Translations under genes and position numbers: made by a program
The notes under the pieces: generated by a model
What the model was told of the DNA's origin: nothing
Seen by the model: the letters and a program-made list of their open reading frames with translations, nothing else
The model's database searches: none
Source: an uncultured Acidimicrobiaceae bacterium
Lineage (GTDB): Bacteria > Actinomycetota > Acidimicrobiia > Spongiisociales > SHLN01
Direction of reading: 5' to 3'
Length of the DNA stretch: 64,000 bases
Assembly (NCBI GenBank): GCA_947259275.1
Contig: CAMYMH010000008.1
Span: forward strand, 21,085-85,084
Shown: positions 54,501 to 61,000 of the stretch, piece after piece
Layout: every line of letters starts with the position of its first letter
Numbering within the stretch: the stretch's first letter is position 1

Positions 54501-54719
54501 CGTCTTGAAGCGGGCGACTCCGCCGAAGTCCTCGAGCCCGCTTCCGGCGTTGATGAGCTGAGACTCACCATCGTTGTTGTGCAGGATCGTCAGCGTGAAA
54601 TCTGCTCCCGGCACCGGATCGGCGCCTAGCGCCGCCGGGGGTGCAATAAGAAGCGCCGCCAACATGGCGACGGTAAGAAAAATGCTATGCGTGCGTACAC
54701 GGAACTTGCCTACGAACAT
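42573..54719 (-). CDS. Giant secreted multi-enzyme protein (4048 residues)
   Basis: Signal peptide (1-32), then two tandem UshA-type 5'-nucleotidase units (about 38-585 and 595-1140) with HNND, GNHD and NGGGIRNN motifs in each. An OB-like region (1145-1290) precedes an ExeM-like endonuclease/exonuclease/phosphatase domain (about 1395-1700; Glu 1450, His 1541, DFN 1593, DHD 1698). Next come a ScyD/ScyE-like propeller (1705-2050), two Ig-like repeats, a poly-Pro linker (~2280), a second such domain (2290-2655), spondin-N (2660-2880), an alpha/beta-hydrolase (2890-3270; GFSMG, His ~3245), a second propeller (3300-3610), beta-rich domains and a C-terminal CHRD domain (3920-4048). Both nucleotidase units replace the usual GHxH ligand motif by GGGDE. 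No cell-wall anchor is visible. Probably an extracellular phosphatase/nuclease/esterase. GAGGGG lies about eight bases before the ATG. Confidence 0.9.
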   Translation of the reverse strand: MFVGKFRVRTHSIFLTVAMLAALLIAPPAALGADPVPGADFTLTILHNNDGESQLINAGSGLEDFGGVARFKTLVDGLRADATASGNGVLMLSSGDNFLAGPEFNASVENGVPFYDTIAIEAIGYDAISLGNHDFDFGPDILTDFLTGYVDAPQYLSSNLDFTGEPSLQAFVDSGVIAPSTVVNTGGQDIGIVGAVTPALRSISSPRNVVIDFDVAGAIQTQVDALIAGGVNKIVLISHLQDIDEDIALAAELTGVDVMIAGGGDELLANPGDPLVPGEEDDVFGAYPLTATGGDGAQIPVVTTPGEYKYLGQLSVGFDATGNVIGVGADSGPKVVDGTITPDAALQASVVDPVVAAIATLDATVIGTSEVALDGTRTSVRSVESNEGNLLADALLWQAAELAAGFGVNAPDVAIQNGGGIRNNTVIDAGDVTVLDTFDIAPFPNFVSVIEDIPREQFKDILENAISEVPGGGRFAQIAGFSFVYDEYGIPMVIDDETGAVTQVGNRIVTATLDDGTTIVDGGLVVPGDPVTIATIDFLARGGDEYPYGGAPFTTIGVSYQQALANYITDGLGGTITAADYPEGGEGRITTLPAPTDFGLVIHHNNDGESQLIDAGSGLEGYGGVARFARQLEIRRRVSSDARFGDILLSSGDNFLAGPEFNASLEKGLPFYDTIAMDKFGYDAIAIGNHDFDFGPDVLADFIDGYTETTPPYVSANLDFTGEPRLQALVDAGRIVSSTVINERGMDIGIVGATTPRIDFISSPRNVEVMEDVAGVVQAEVDALTAAGVKIVILISHLQDIDEDIALAAMLSDVDVMIAGGGDELLANPGNPLLPGDEENVFGSYPIVATDADGTEVPVVTTPGEYKYIGELWIGFDPDGNTTLWGGRPVPVRGAPNGEVFDAVTAPVIDALATLDATVIGTSEVALDGTRTSVRGIESNEGNLIADALRWQATELADSFGVGVPDVALQNGGGIRNNTVIAAGDITLLDTFDMVPFPNFVTVLEGIPRDQFKEILENAYSAVPGDGRFAQISGFTVSYDAGKTAQVLNEDGTVDVPGERILTAALDDGTVLVEDGAVVAGDPITIATIDFLARGGDQYPYRGAPFTSVGVSYQQALADYIVDGLGGVISAADYPEGGEGRISAADIVPIEGPFTPIYEIQGSGDASPLDGTAVEVTGTVTGVFPDLGGFYLQDGPGDGDATTSDGIFVAAENGVAVGDRAEVRGVVTEFFDETQITDVTAIEVEDTGGAVTATAVTLPLADGASLEAFEGMLVTFPEYLFVSDTFNLHRFGETLLASGGVLVNPTDVAEPGDAANAVAAANAARSIVLDDGSGSQFPDEVPYTVNGQRRRGDAAKDITGAVSFSFGAYKIQPTAAVEFVEMNPRPETPDDVGGNLQVASFNVLNFFSTIDDGENGARGADSEAEKAAQLTKLVAAINGLGADIVALQEIENNGPVAIGELVDGLNAAYGAGTWAAAADPDYPGGLESTNAIKVGIIFKTASVTPVGGTEVSEDPVFGADRPPIAHSFSAFGDTFTVINNHFKSKSSRDAEGPDLDQGDGQGAYNARRTAQAGALLDFTLELVGATGDGDVLVIGDFNSYSNEDPIAVLEGSGFLANLVKERLAPEDSYSLVFFGAQGLLDGAFATSTLDPKVTGIDIWHINADEPRVLQYNDDIVDPAERSSDFNQPVSQPDEFSSSDHDPILVGLQLGGGEQVASGLYGPRHIGMGPDGTLYVAESGAGGADPCVIGGAGDEECFGLTGAVTAITDGTQSRIATGLPSLAAEGFAALGTSDVAVAADGTIRALIGLGQDPAVRDEVLTPAGGGAFGQVVNIGADGSATPILDVAAFEAANNPDGGVIDSNPNALIRTDDGYLIVDSGGNALLKFDGTSLSTLAVFPTRLVPAPPFIPDPEIPMDAVPTSVTMGPDGYAYVGQLTGFPFPVGGANVYRVDPATGEMSVFAGGFTNIIDLEFGPTGDLFVVQISSSSLLFNELDGAVIKVAPDGSREVFFDELFAPTGIAIDQTTGDVYVSNCGICPGFGEVLRLDGEAPGPISLGYSASNDRAAPQRLDGATVAGKIYPFVLPLDPGLGFTTVDFYLNGVKARTEYLAPYDFAGGLLTMATAWDSTSVGDGEHTIKAVGNLPDGGTIETSATFTVDNGPAAADFTMAFSESAYRTDPVMLEGAHVRGVVYPFVYPLFPEGYESFGTVSFYLDGEFFHTEYLVPYDFVSGGTERANESWDSTTVADGVHTIMVKANRRGAPPLVTTVTFNVSNDTPPPPPPPPPPPQAIRFATFNASLNRSNTGDLVADLSTPDNAQAKVIAEIIQRTRPEVLLLNEFDYDAGGEGARLFQENYLSVSQNGAEPIVYDYAFSAPSNTGIPSGLDLDNSGDVGGPGDAFGFGFFEGQFGMQVYSQHPIDFANVRTFQNFLWADMPGALLPVDPATGEGWYSDEELESVRLSSKSHWDVPIVVGDGVVNFLVSHPTPPVFDGLEDRNGTRNSDEIRFWRDYADGAPYFYDDNGGTGGWSGDYFVIAGDLNSDPNDGDSLFGSIQQLLDLPRVNTSVTPSSAGAVEQDGLQGGANLAHTGDPAHDTADFNDNPAPGNLRADYVLPSNNLAIADSGVFWPESTDPLFSLVGTFPFPGSDHRMVWVDLLPGDEELADSVGPPDDEFWHFDVTVENLTDGQPLTPPIVIVHDPAISAFTVGGAAPIGVQELAENGNGVPFGGFFTSRLSQVSDGTAGTAPLVPAADPGGSGFAASETFGLHGRATDVITLGSMLICTNDGFVALNGAALPGDGETLVYDLVAYDAGTETNTEDFADMVPPCQGLIGVSSDDPGTGATNPDLAEGGVIGAHAGIVGGNDLDPAVHGWTDPVARVTITHSEPPPFELTGEIDGAPYRILAPANPDDWNGVLLAYAHGYQDALDHPSEGTDRGRVDAAPGGEAAEAALLAEGFALAGSEYKTDGWAVEDGIVDTEALIDYFGDNVAPPEATVLWGFSMGSVIAAHAAENSDSVDGVIAACFVGAGAPRAADGGLALLIAYDAAFGFPAAWGTPGDVRDDLDFDTEVLPVVGSQLFANPLDPSAGLNPANVGLFTFIQMVSGIPAEDFFTEWLLTDMFFATEARAEIERRAGGSPVGNVDHVYSVTAEDRTALAALGLDDAAVDGLLAAMNAMSYTPDAAARAYLEANYEYTGAIDKPVLTIHTTVDGLVVVENESAYAETVTAAGASDLLVQTYTDTYPPGTSSGHCTFTPEQLEAAVRGMLGWLFTGTAPGPEAFPEAVGFVPGFMPGPWPQPPPSPPAVAPDIIALPNGFQPEGVAIGQGTDLFVGSLGRLGDDGVSVTGGAIYKADLLTGLGAELVPAAPGKVAVGMDVDPRSNYLWVAGGPFGNAFVYDADTGAALAEVNLNGLAPFETLVNDVAVTEDAVYLTDSFRPYFYRVDLEPDGAIPDPVIVTEIPLGDGFPFIPGGINSNGIVEANGSLIINHTDEGKLFRVDHTTGDATEIDLGGASVPSGDGLVLDGSTLYVVQNFLNQIGVVELDAGFGSGTLIGTITSPNFRIPTTAAQSNGYLYAVNARFDVAPPPFPGSPPADPTTEFDVVRVSKDSVTPIPPIGPNIVDSIVKAPIVPDGDVAGAVTDFVINLDRSMDPSVDGRSLAAGDYIKITLPEDFINNGFDTGAPGAANCMPGPCNLGVLLQGWPQHPIAPPAAKYSLTMEGTHTFVYTALEDLGPAGADNPGIKQMHLILLGFTNPEAGDYEITVEAQTGSDGGVETGTGILTIRPAIVPSINVTSVFNEGTPNTIYQTNGTGQAAPFAYDFLLWDATGSPMTGVSLEDGILMRDGARVGEVSIAAPDGATGQAVGVAAPSAEITGPVLMVPTARLTAQFTAGDLPGLYTATFSLDGGTSVTMFVAATAIPEPPASASLAATLDGASEVPGPGDADGTGSAMVAIDGTTVTWSITVSAITMPTAAHIHVGASDASGGVVVNLLGDGAFMDNGDGSFTASGAVETDADTASAIAADPGGYYVNVHNAEFAPGAVRGQLAAVVPG

Positions 54720-55231
54720 TGGTCCATCCCCTCGTGTTCCTTCGAGGGCCGAGACCGCGTCTCAGACCCCCCACTCTCCGTAGCCGACACTACGCCAACG
54801 GGCAACCCTTGTGCCGGGCGGATCGAAGAAAGTTTTCGCGCTCCCAGTGGGAGGAGCTCGGTGCTGAGCGCGGGCGACACGGGATGGTGGCCGGCTCACA
54901 CCGCGGAGATGAAGTCAATCCCGGTCAGTCGGGCCGTCAGGTGCGAGGGGACTCGTGCTCGGGGCCGGAGGAGGCTGACTTCGAACAGACGGTTCCAGCG
55001 ATGGCTCGGTGAATGTGAACGAAACTGTGGTGTCGGCGGCGACGTCAAAGGCTCCATCACCGTCGCGGTCATTGGTGAGTGGAAGTGAGAATGGCCTCCC
55101 GAGAGCAGTGCGTCCCCTCGGCGGCCAGCACGGTTGATTGACGGTGCCTCTCCGAGTACTCCGCCAAACGTTGGCGAGAGGGTCTTGGCGGGTCGCAACG
55201 GCGCCGCCTGAAATCCTGGCAGAATGGCGCG
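54720..55231. other. 512-base intergenic region upstream of the giant gene
   Basis: It separates the divergent giant gene and a small lipoprotein gene and must hold both promoters. I found no convincing -35/-10 pair for the giant gene; TTGCCC and TACGGA on the minus strand (17 bases apart) are the best weak match. A possible protein fragment is described separately at 54915-55090. No RNA gene or repeat was seen. Confidence 0.4.
54915..55090 (-). pseudogene. Possible remnant of a secreted protein
   Basis: One minus-strand frame reads LTNDRDGDGAFDVAADT, then VSFTFTEPSLEPS and a Pro-rich tail before a TGA at 54915. DRDGDGxxD is typical of calcium-binding secreted repeats and codon use looks coding. 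No start codon, signal peptide or matching upstream part is present in this frame, so it may be the end of a lost gene. It could also be a chance reading. Confidence 0.25.
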
Positions 55232-55723
55232 ATGATCGGTGGACGGGCCAAAGCATTGCTGTCTTGGGTGGGTTTGAGCCTGGTCGCGGCCAGTTGCTCC
55301 TCCGGTTCCGACCCCACCTCAACGGTGGGGCTACCGCCAACCACGGCAAGTGTCCAGTCCACGACCTCGGCCGCCGGCCCTACCACGACGACGTCGCTTC
55401 CGGCCGGGAGCGAGCTGACCGTCAACATCGTTGCACCGCCACCGCTCTCCACCCACGTGGCCACGATTGACGTTGGCGACGGCACCCTCGCCGCCCCGGT
55501 GCGGCTGACAGCCGAGGTGCAGATACCGAGGGGAGAGACCGTCGAGGTCACCTGGAGCTCCGATATCGACGGCGAGCTCGGCACCGGCTCGGTGATCGAT
55601 GCCGAGCTGAGCAACGATCGCCGCGACATCGTGTCGCATCGGATCACCGTGACGGTGACGTCCTCAGGAGGAAGCGAGGGGAGCGACTCCCTCGACGTAA
55701 TCGTCCGGGTACCGTCTAACTAA
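55232..55723 (+). CDS. Small lipoprotein with Ig-like domain
   Basis: 163 residues. A lipobox-type signal (LSLVAASC) is followed by a Ser/Thr-rich linker and a domain of about 95 residues ending in SLDVIVRVPSN. The core pattern (VEVTWSSDIDGELGTGSVIDAELS...SHRITVTVT) closely resembles the C-terminal domain of the repeat protein at 56897, so the two share a domain type, probably Ig/PKD-like. The function is unknown; an extracellular adhesion or carbohydrate-contact role is possible. It ends tail to tail with the LCP gene, overlapping by four bases. Confidence 0.75.
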   Translation: MIGGRAKALLSWVGLSLVAASCSSGSDPTSTVGLPPTTASVQSTTSAAGPTTTTSLPAGSELTVNIVAPPPLSTHVATIDVGDGTLAAPVRLTAEVQIPRGETVEVTWSSDIDGELGTGSVIDAELSNDRRDIVSHRITVTVTSSGGSEGSDSLDVIVRVPSN

Positions 55724-56868
55724 GACCCCAACGGTTCCAGGTATACCGAGAACGGCTCGTCGGGTATGAGCACCAAGTCACCGCCGGGGGATACCGCGCC
55801 GGTCGTGGCGATGCTCACGTCGTGGGCCGGCTTGCGCCCAAGCGATCGCAGCTCCCAGGCGAGGTCGAGTGCCTCACCCAGGCCGAAGCCGGCATCGAGG
55901 GCAAAGGATTCGGAGAGCTCTGAGACGAGGCCCGACAACGCCGCCGGTGATTCGAACAGATGCGCTTTGCCGATTACCTGGCGGACCATGTTGCGCTGTC
56001 GTTTGGTACGGCCGGCATCGCCCGCACCCGCCATCAGCTGCCACTCACCGTTGACGCTCTCCAGCGTCTGCCGGGAGCGCACCCACATGAGCGACTGCCC
56101 TCCGTCGAGAAGCGAGCAACCCGGTTCGAGGAACACCGGCAGGTCCCGGCGGAGCTTCACCGGATGCTCGACGCAAACCTCGAGCCCACCAATTCGGTCG
56201 ATGATGGTCTGGAAGCCGGCAAAATCGAACAGCACCAGATGGTCGATGGCGAGACCTGTGTAATCCTCGACTGCCACCCCCATGAGGTCGAGGCCGGAAA
56301 CGGTTCCACAGCCCTCGAGGTTGATGTTGATGGGAGCCGGTTCCCCGCGGCAGGGGCTGGTAACCATCAGCAGTCTCGGTATGGACACGAGCATGGAGGA
56401 GGTCCGGTCATGGGGGACCAGCAGCAACAGGATGGCATCGGCCCGGATGTCCGGATCATCCGGCTTCTCGTCGCTTCCCAGGATGAGAAACACATCGAGG
56501 GCTTCGGTGGACGCTCCAGTGGCTTGCGCTTCCAGGGGCGCCGGACTCTGCTCGGGAACGGTTGAGGGCGCGGACGGGGACGGCGTCTGCTCGACGGCTG
56601 ACGGCGTAACCGCTGGGGGACGGGGTTCGATGTCGGTGGGTTGGGGTGGGCCGTCGAGATCGGAACCGGAATCCACTACCGGTCGGTCCAGTTGGATCTG
56701 TGCGAGGACCTCACGGGCGGCGGTCGGATTGAATGCGACGCGGTCGATCGATCGCCACGCTCGGAGCGGGCCGAACCAGATCCAGCCCACCAGGAAGATG
56801 AGCACCAGTACCGATCCCAATAGGATTTTTCTTCGCACGCTGCAAGCAAGCCTAGAGTTGCCTGTCAC
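55720..56868 (-). CDS. LytR-CpsA-Psr (LCP) family protein
   Basis: Up to 382 residues: N-terminal signal anchor (ILLGSVLVLIFLVGWIWF), a Pro-rich linker (about 70-130) and the LCP domain. Conserved features include ADAILLLLVPHDRTSSMLVSIPR, YTGLAIDHLVLFDFAGFQTIIDRIGGLEVCV and the Arg-rich RTKRQRNMV. The Asp usually following SIPR is Leu here (SIPRLLMV), a notable change. LCP proteins attach glycans to peptidoglycan at the outer face of the membrane. The start is uncertain: GTG at 56868, or GTG at 56838, which has TAGGCT 10 bases upstream. It is divergent from the repeat protein gene. Confidence 0.88.
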   Translation of the reverse strand: MTGNSRLACSVRRKILLGSVLVLIFLVGWIWFGPLRAWRSIDRVAFNPTAAREVLAQIQLDRPVVDSGSDLDGPPQPTDIEPRPPAVTPSAVEQTPSPSAPSTVPEQSPAPLEAQATGASTEALDVFLILGSDEKPDDPDIRADAILLLLVPHDRTSSMLVSIPRLLMVTSPCRGEPAPININLEGCGTVSGLDLMGVAVEDYTGLAIDHLVLFDFAGFQTIIDRIGGLEVCVEHPVKLRRDLPVFLEPGCSLLDGGQSLMWVRSRQTLESVNGEWQLMAGAGDAGRTKRQRNMVRQVIGKAHLFESPAALSGLVSELSESFALDAGFGLGEALDLAWELRSLGRKPAHDVSIATTGAVSPGGDLVLIPDEPFSVYLEPLGS

Positions 56869-56896
56869 GGAGGGTGTTGGCAGACGGAGGTATCAG

Positions 56897-57958
56897 ATGA
56901 GCCGTTCACGCTGGATCTTTGCGATGGTCGGGTTCCTGCTGCTGGCCGGCGTGACTCGCGCGGCCGCTTCGGAAGCCGGGGTCGCCCTCTTCGATCCGAC
57001 CTCGGGCCAATGGCACCTGCGAACCGGCGGCGCCGACGCCACCACCTTCTATTACGGGATACCCGGCGATGTTCCGTTGTTCGGTGACTGGGACTGCGAC
57101 GGAGTTGACACCGTCGGCATGTACCGGCCCAGCCAGGGATTCGTGTACTTGCGGAATTCCAACGATTTCGGCACTGCCGATCTCGAGTTCTTCTTTGGGA
57201 TCCCCGGCGACATACCACTGGTGGGTGATTGGAACCAAGACGGATGCGACACGCTGGCCGTGGCCCGCAACGGTGAGATCTTTGTCTCCAACACGCTCGG
57301 CACCGTGGTCGCCGAATTCTCCTACTTCTTCGGGGTGCCCGGTGATCGGCCTTTCACCGCCGACTTCGACGGGGACGGCGTGACGACAGTTGGCGTGTAC
57401 CGGGAGTCATCGGGATTCGTCTACCTGCGCAACGACTTCGTAACCGGTTTCGCCGAGCAGGAGTTCTTCTACGGGATTCCGTCGGATCGGATCGTGGCCG
57501 GTGACTGGGACGACGATGGCGATGAGACCGTCGGTATCTTCCGGCCCCCGCTGGGGCGGTTCTTCCTCTCCAATGTGAATGACACGGTGGTGGCGGATAC
57601 CGAATTCGACTTTGGCGAGCCGGGTTGGCTGCCGGTGGCCGGCGAGTTCGCCTCCCTCGAGATAACCGTGCCGCCGACTGACAACCTGTCATTCGAGGCA
57701 ACATTCGATGCCGGTGCCAACGACTTCGTGGCCGAGGTTAACCTCGAGGCGATGGTCGATGTGCCGGGCGGCGCGCCGTTTTCGGTGAGCTGGGAATCGG
57801 ACCGGGAAGGCCCACTTGGGACCGGCGCCAGCCTCACGGCCGCACTTTCCACCGACCTGGTGGACACGGCCTCGCATGTGATCACCGCGACCCTGACCAC
57901 TGCCTCGGGGACCGTCACCGACTCGACGCAGGTCATTGTCTTCGTGGGTTCGAACTAG
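56897..57958 (+). CDS. Secreted FG-GAP-like repeat protein
   Basis: 353 residues: signal peptide (about 1-28), then five repeats of about 47 residues of the type F(F/Y)GIPGDxPxxGDWDxDGxDTVGxYRPxxGFVYLRN, a calcium-binding beta-propeller-type repeat, and a C-terminal domain (about 250-353) similar to that of the lipoprotein at 55232 (WESDREGPLGTGASLTAALS). The aspartate-rich loops suggest calcium binding. GGAGG lies six bases before the ATG; the frame further upstream is antisense to the LCP gene. Adhesion or polysaccharide binding is plausible, not shown. Confidence 0.85.
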   Translation: MSRSRWIFAMVGFLLLAGVTRAAASEAGVALFDPTSGQWHLRTGGADATTFYYGIPGDVPLFGDWDCDGVDTVGMYRPSQGFVYLRNSNDFGTADLEFFFGIPGDIPLVGDWNQDGCDTLAVARNGEIFVSNTLGTVVAEFSYFFGVPGDRPFTADFDGDGVTTVGVYRESSGFVYLRNDFVTGFAEQEFFYGIPSDRIVAGDWDDDGDETVGIFRPPLGRFFLSNVNDTVVADTEFDFGEPGWLPVAGEFASLEITVPPTDNLSFEATFDAGANDFVAEVNLEAMVDVPGGAPFSVSWESDREGPLGTGASLTAALSTDLVDTASHVITATLTTASGTVTDSTQVIVFVGSN

Positions 57959-58039
57959 CGGCCGCTTGGCCGCTTGGGTGGAGGATCGTCTCGAGAGCGA
58001 CGGCCGCCCACCGCGGGTGTGCCACCACTCTAAGCGCTT

Positions 58040-58045
58040 TATACT
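58040..58045 (+). promoter_or_regulatory. Probable -10 box upstream of the 1526-residue gene
   Basis: TATACT, one base from consensus, is followed about 20 bases later by GGGAGG (58066-58071) and then the proposed ATT start at 58078. I could not see a clear -35 element. Confidence 0.5.
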
Positions 58046-58077
58046 GACCGAGAGGTGTAGTCGCTGGGAGGATCCTC

Positions 58078-61000
58078 ATTTCACAAGCGCGCCGACGCGT
58101 AGTCGCGTCCGTCTTCTTGCTGGTTGCCGGCACGCTGGCGGCGGTGGCGGACCCTGCCGGCCCCACCCCGGCGGCGGCCGCCGACGAGCCGGTCGGGTTC
58201 GCGACCGAACCGGTCGTCGAGGGGTTGAGCCTGCCGACCGCAATGGCGTTCTTGCCCGACGGGCGGCTGCTCATCGCCCAGAAAGACGGCACGGTCGCCA
58301 TCGCCGATGTGAGCGATGGCACTACCGACACCGGGTATGCCTCGTACCTGACGATTCCAGATGTGTCGGTCAGCCAAGAGGAGCGTGGGCTCGTCGGCAT
58401 CGCCGTCGACGGCGAGTTCGCTTCCCATCCCTACATCTACGTCTGGTACGCCCGGGAAGTCGACCCCGATCCGGCAGTACCCGACATCCTCACGCTCGAG
58501 CGCTACACCCACACCGGCTCGGTGGCCGATCCCGCCTCCGGCCTGGTGCTCTTCCAGGATCCCGACGGCTTCCCGCTCACGAGCTGCTGTCATCTCGGGG
58601 GGGTGGTCGAGTGGGGACCCGACAACACAGTGTGGCTGGCGGTGGGAGACAAGACCTCTCCTGCCCCCGGTGAGACTCAGGACCCTGAGCTCGCCAAGGG
58701 CAAGCTGCTGCGCTTGCATCGGGACGGCACGATCCCGGCAGGTAATCCGCACTACGACGGCGACGGCCCGCATCTGGACGGCATCTGGTCGGTCGGGCTA
58801 CGGAACCCGTGGAAGGGCTCCTGGGACCGGGCCACTCAGCGGCTAGTTTTCGGAGAAGTCGGTCAGGACACCTGGGAGGACGTGAACGTCGTCGACCCGG
58901 CCGATGGCGGTGGCGAGGATTTCGGGTGGCCCGAGTGCGAAGGACAATGTACGGATCCCGCCTTTACCGATCCCCTCTTCTCCTATAACCACGACAATCT
59001 GCCGTGGACGGGCACCGGAGGGTCGATCACCGGCGGTCCCGTCTATCGCGGCAACATGTTTCCCAGCGAGTGGGTGGGCCGTTACTTCTTCGGAGACTTC
59101 GCCAACCGCCGAATTCGCTACTTCGACCTGGACGACGACTACAACATTGCCGATCCCCAGGCCGGCCCTCCGCCCGCCGGCGACGACACGACGTTCCACT
59201 TCGCCCAGCACGTCGGGCCGATCGTCGATCTGGTGGAGGGGCCCGATGGGGCGCTTTATCACCTATCCCTCCACGTGGATGGAGGCGACTACGGGACCAC
59301 CGGCTATGTGACCCGCACTTACTACGACGACCCCGACAATCCACCGGTTATCACCCAGGCGGATGCCAATGTGACGATCGGCGACGATCCGTTGGCCGTC
59401 ACTTTCACGGGCGCGGCGACCGATACCGACTCGCTGCCGGCCGAGGTCACCTACACCTGGATCTTCGGCGATGGCAACCAGGCAACCGGCGCCATCGCCA
59501 ACCACACCTACACCGCCCCCGGGACCTATCTTGCCCGGCTCGAGGTCAATGACCTGACGCGTACCACCACTTCGGAGGTCATAGAAATCACCGCAGGCGT
59601 CACACCGCGCGGACCCGAGTTCGACACCAGCTTCGCCGTCTTTGGGGACTTCGGGAGTCTCCTCCCTGCCGAGGAGGATGTGGCCAACCTGGTAGACAGC
59701 TTCGCCCCGGAATTCATCGTTACCACCGGAGACAACCTCTACACCTCGGGCGGCACCTACCAGACCGGAGTCGGGGATTACTACGGCAGCTACATCGGAG
59801 GTATCAGGAATCGGTTCTTCCCCTCCCCGGGTAATCACGACTACACCGATCCCACCAACGGGATCACCGACTACCTCTCCTATTTCGATCTGCCCGGGGC
59901 AGGGACGACCAGCTCTAACACCTCGGGCAATGAGCGTTACTACGACGTGGTCGAGGGCCCGGTCCATGTGTTCCTCATCGACTCGGACCCGCTCCTCACC
60001 GACCCGATCGAGAGCGCCGCCCAGCAAGCGTGGCTGCAAGCACAACTGGCGGCTTCGACCGCCCCCTGGCAGGTGGTGGCGTTGCACCACCCGCCCTATT
60101 CGTCCGCCAGTGATCACGGATCCGAGCCGGCCGTGCAGTGGCCGTACGCGGCCTGGGGAGCCGACGCGGTGTTTGCCGGGCATGATCACACCTATGAGCG
60201 ATTGTCGGTCGACGGGATCCCCTACTTCGTCTCCGGGCTTGGGGGCCAGAACCCGAGGACGTTTGGGACGATCGAGCAGGGTTCCGTGGTTCGGTACAAC
60301 GCCTTCAACGGCTCGATGATCGTCGGGGCCTGCAACGTCGGCATGGCCTTCGAGTTCCACGCTTACGACGACGTGCAGGAGCTCGACGTTCTGGTCGACT
60401 CGAACTCGGTGGGGGTTGCCTGCGACGGGGGTCTTGCTCCACCGGTATCGCCGAGCAGCCTGGCCGCCAGTGCGATGAGCGCCTGGTCGATCCAGGTTAC
60501 GTGGAGCGACAATTCGTCGGATGAAACCGGTTTTGACATCGAGTATTCGTCCACCGGCATCGACGGGCCCTGGATGCCGGCGGGATCGGTGGGAGCGGGT
60601 GTGGAGACATTTCTCCACGGCAGCCTGAGCACCGACACCGAGTACTGCTACCGGGTGCTGGCAACCAACGGCGACGGCTCCTCCCCGCCCAGCAACGCCG
60701 CCTGCACGATAACGGCCATCGACGCCGATGTTCTGCTGGTCGGCGACTCGATCACCGAAGGAACCCCCACCGACGCGCCTCCGAACAGATTCGATCACTC
60801 CTACCGCTGCGACCTGTGGCATCAGCTGACCGGCGGGGGCGCACCCGTTGATTTCGTGGGTAGCAAGAGCTCGCTGACGCCCTCCGAGCCGTGCTCCGGC
60901 GTCGTCACATTCGATGACGACCACGAGGGCTACGGCGGTCAAGGTCTGACCTCCGGCTTTCCCGGTTTTGAGCATTCCCGGCTGATTGATCTCATGGATA

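Noticed and set aside
50097..54629. A 1510-codon open frame on the plus strand opposite the giant gene
   Set aside because: It is the exact antisense of the two nucleotidase units and upstream part of the nuclease. It has an Asp/Gly/Val-rich composition set by mirrored codon phase in high-GC DNA, shows internal repeats that mirror the real gene and has no signal or recognised domain.
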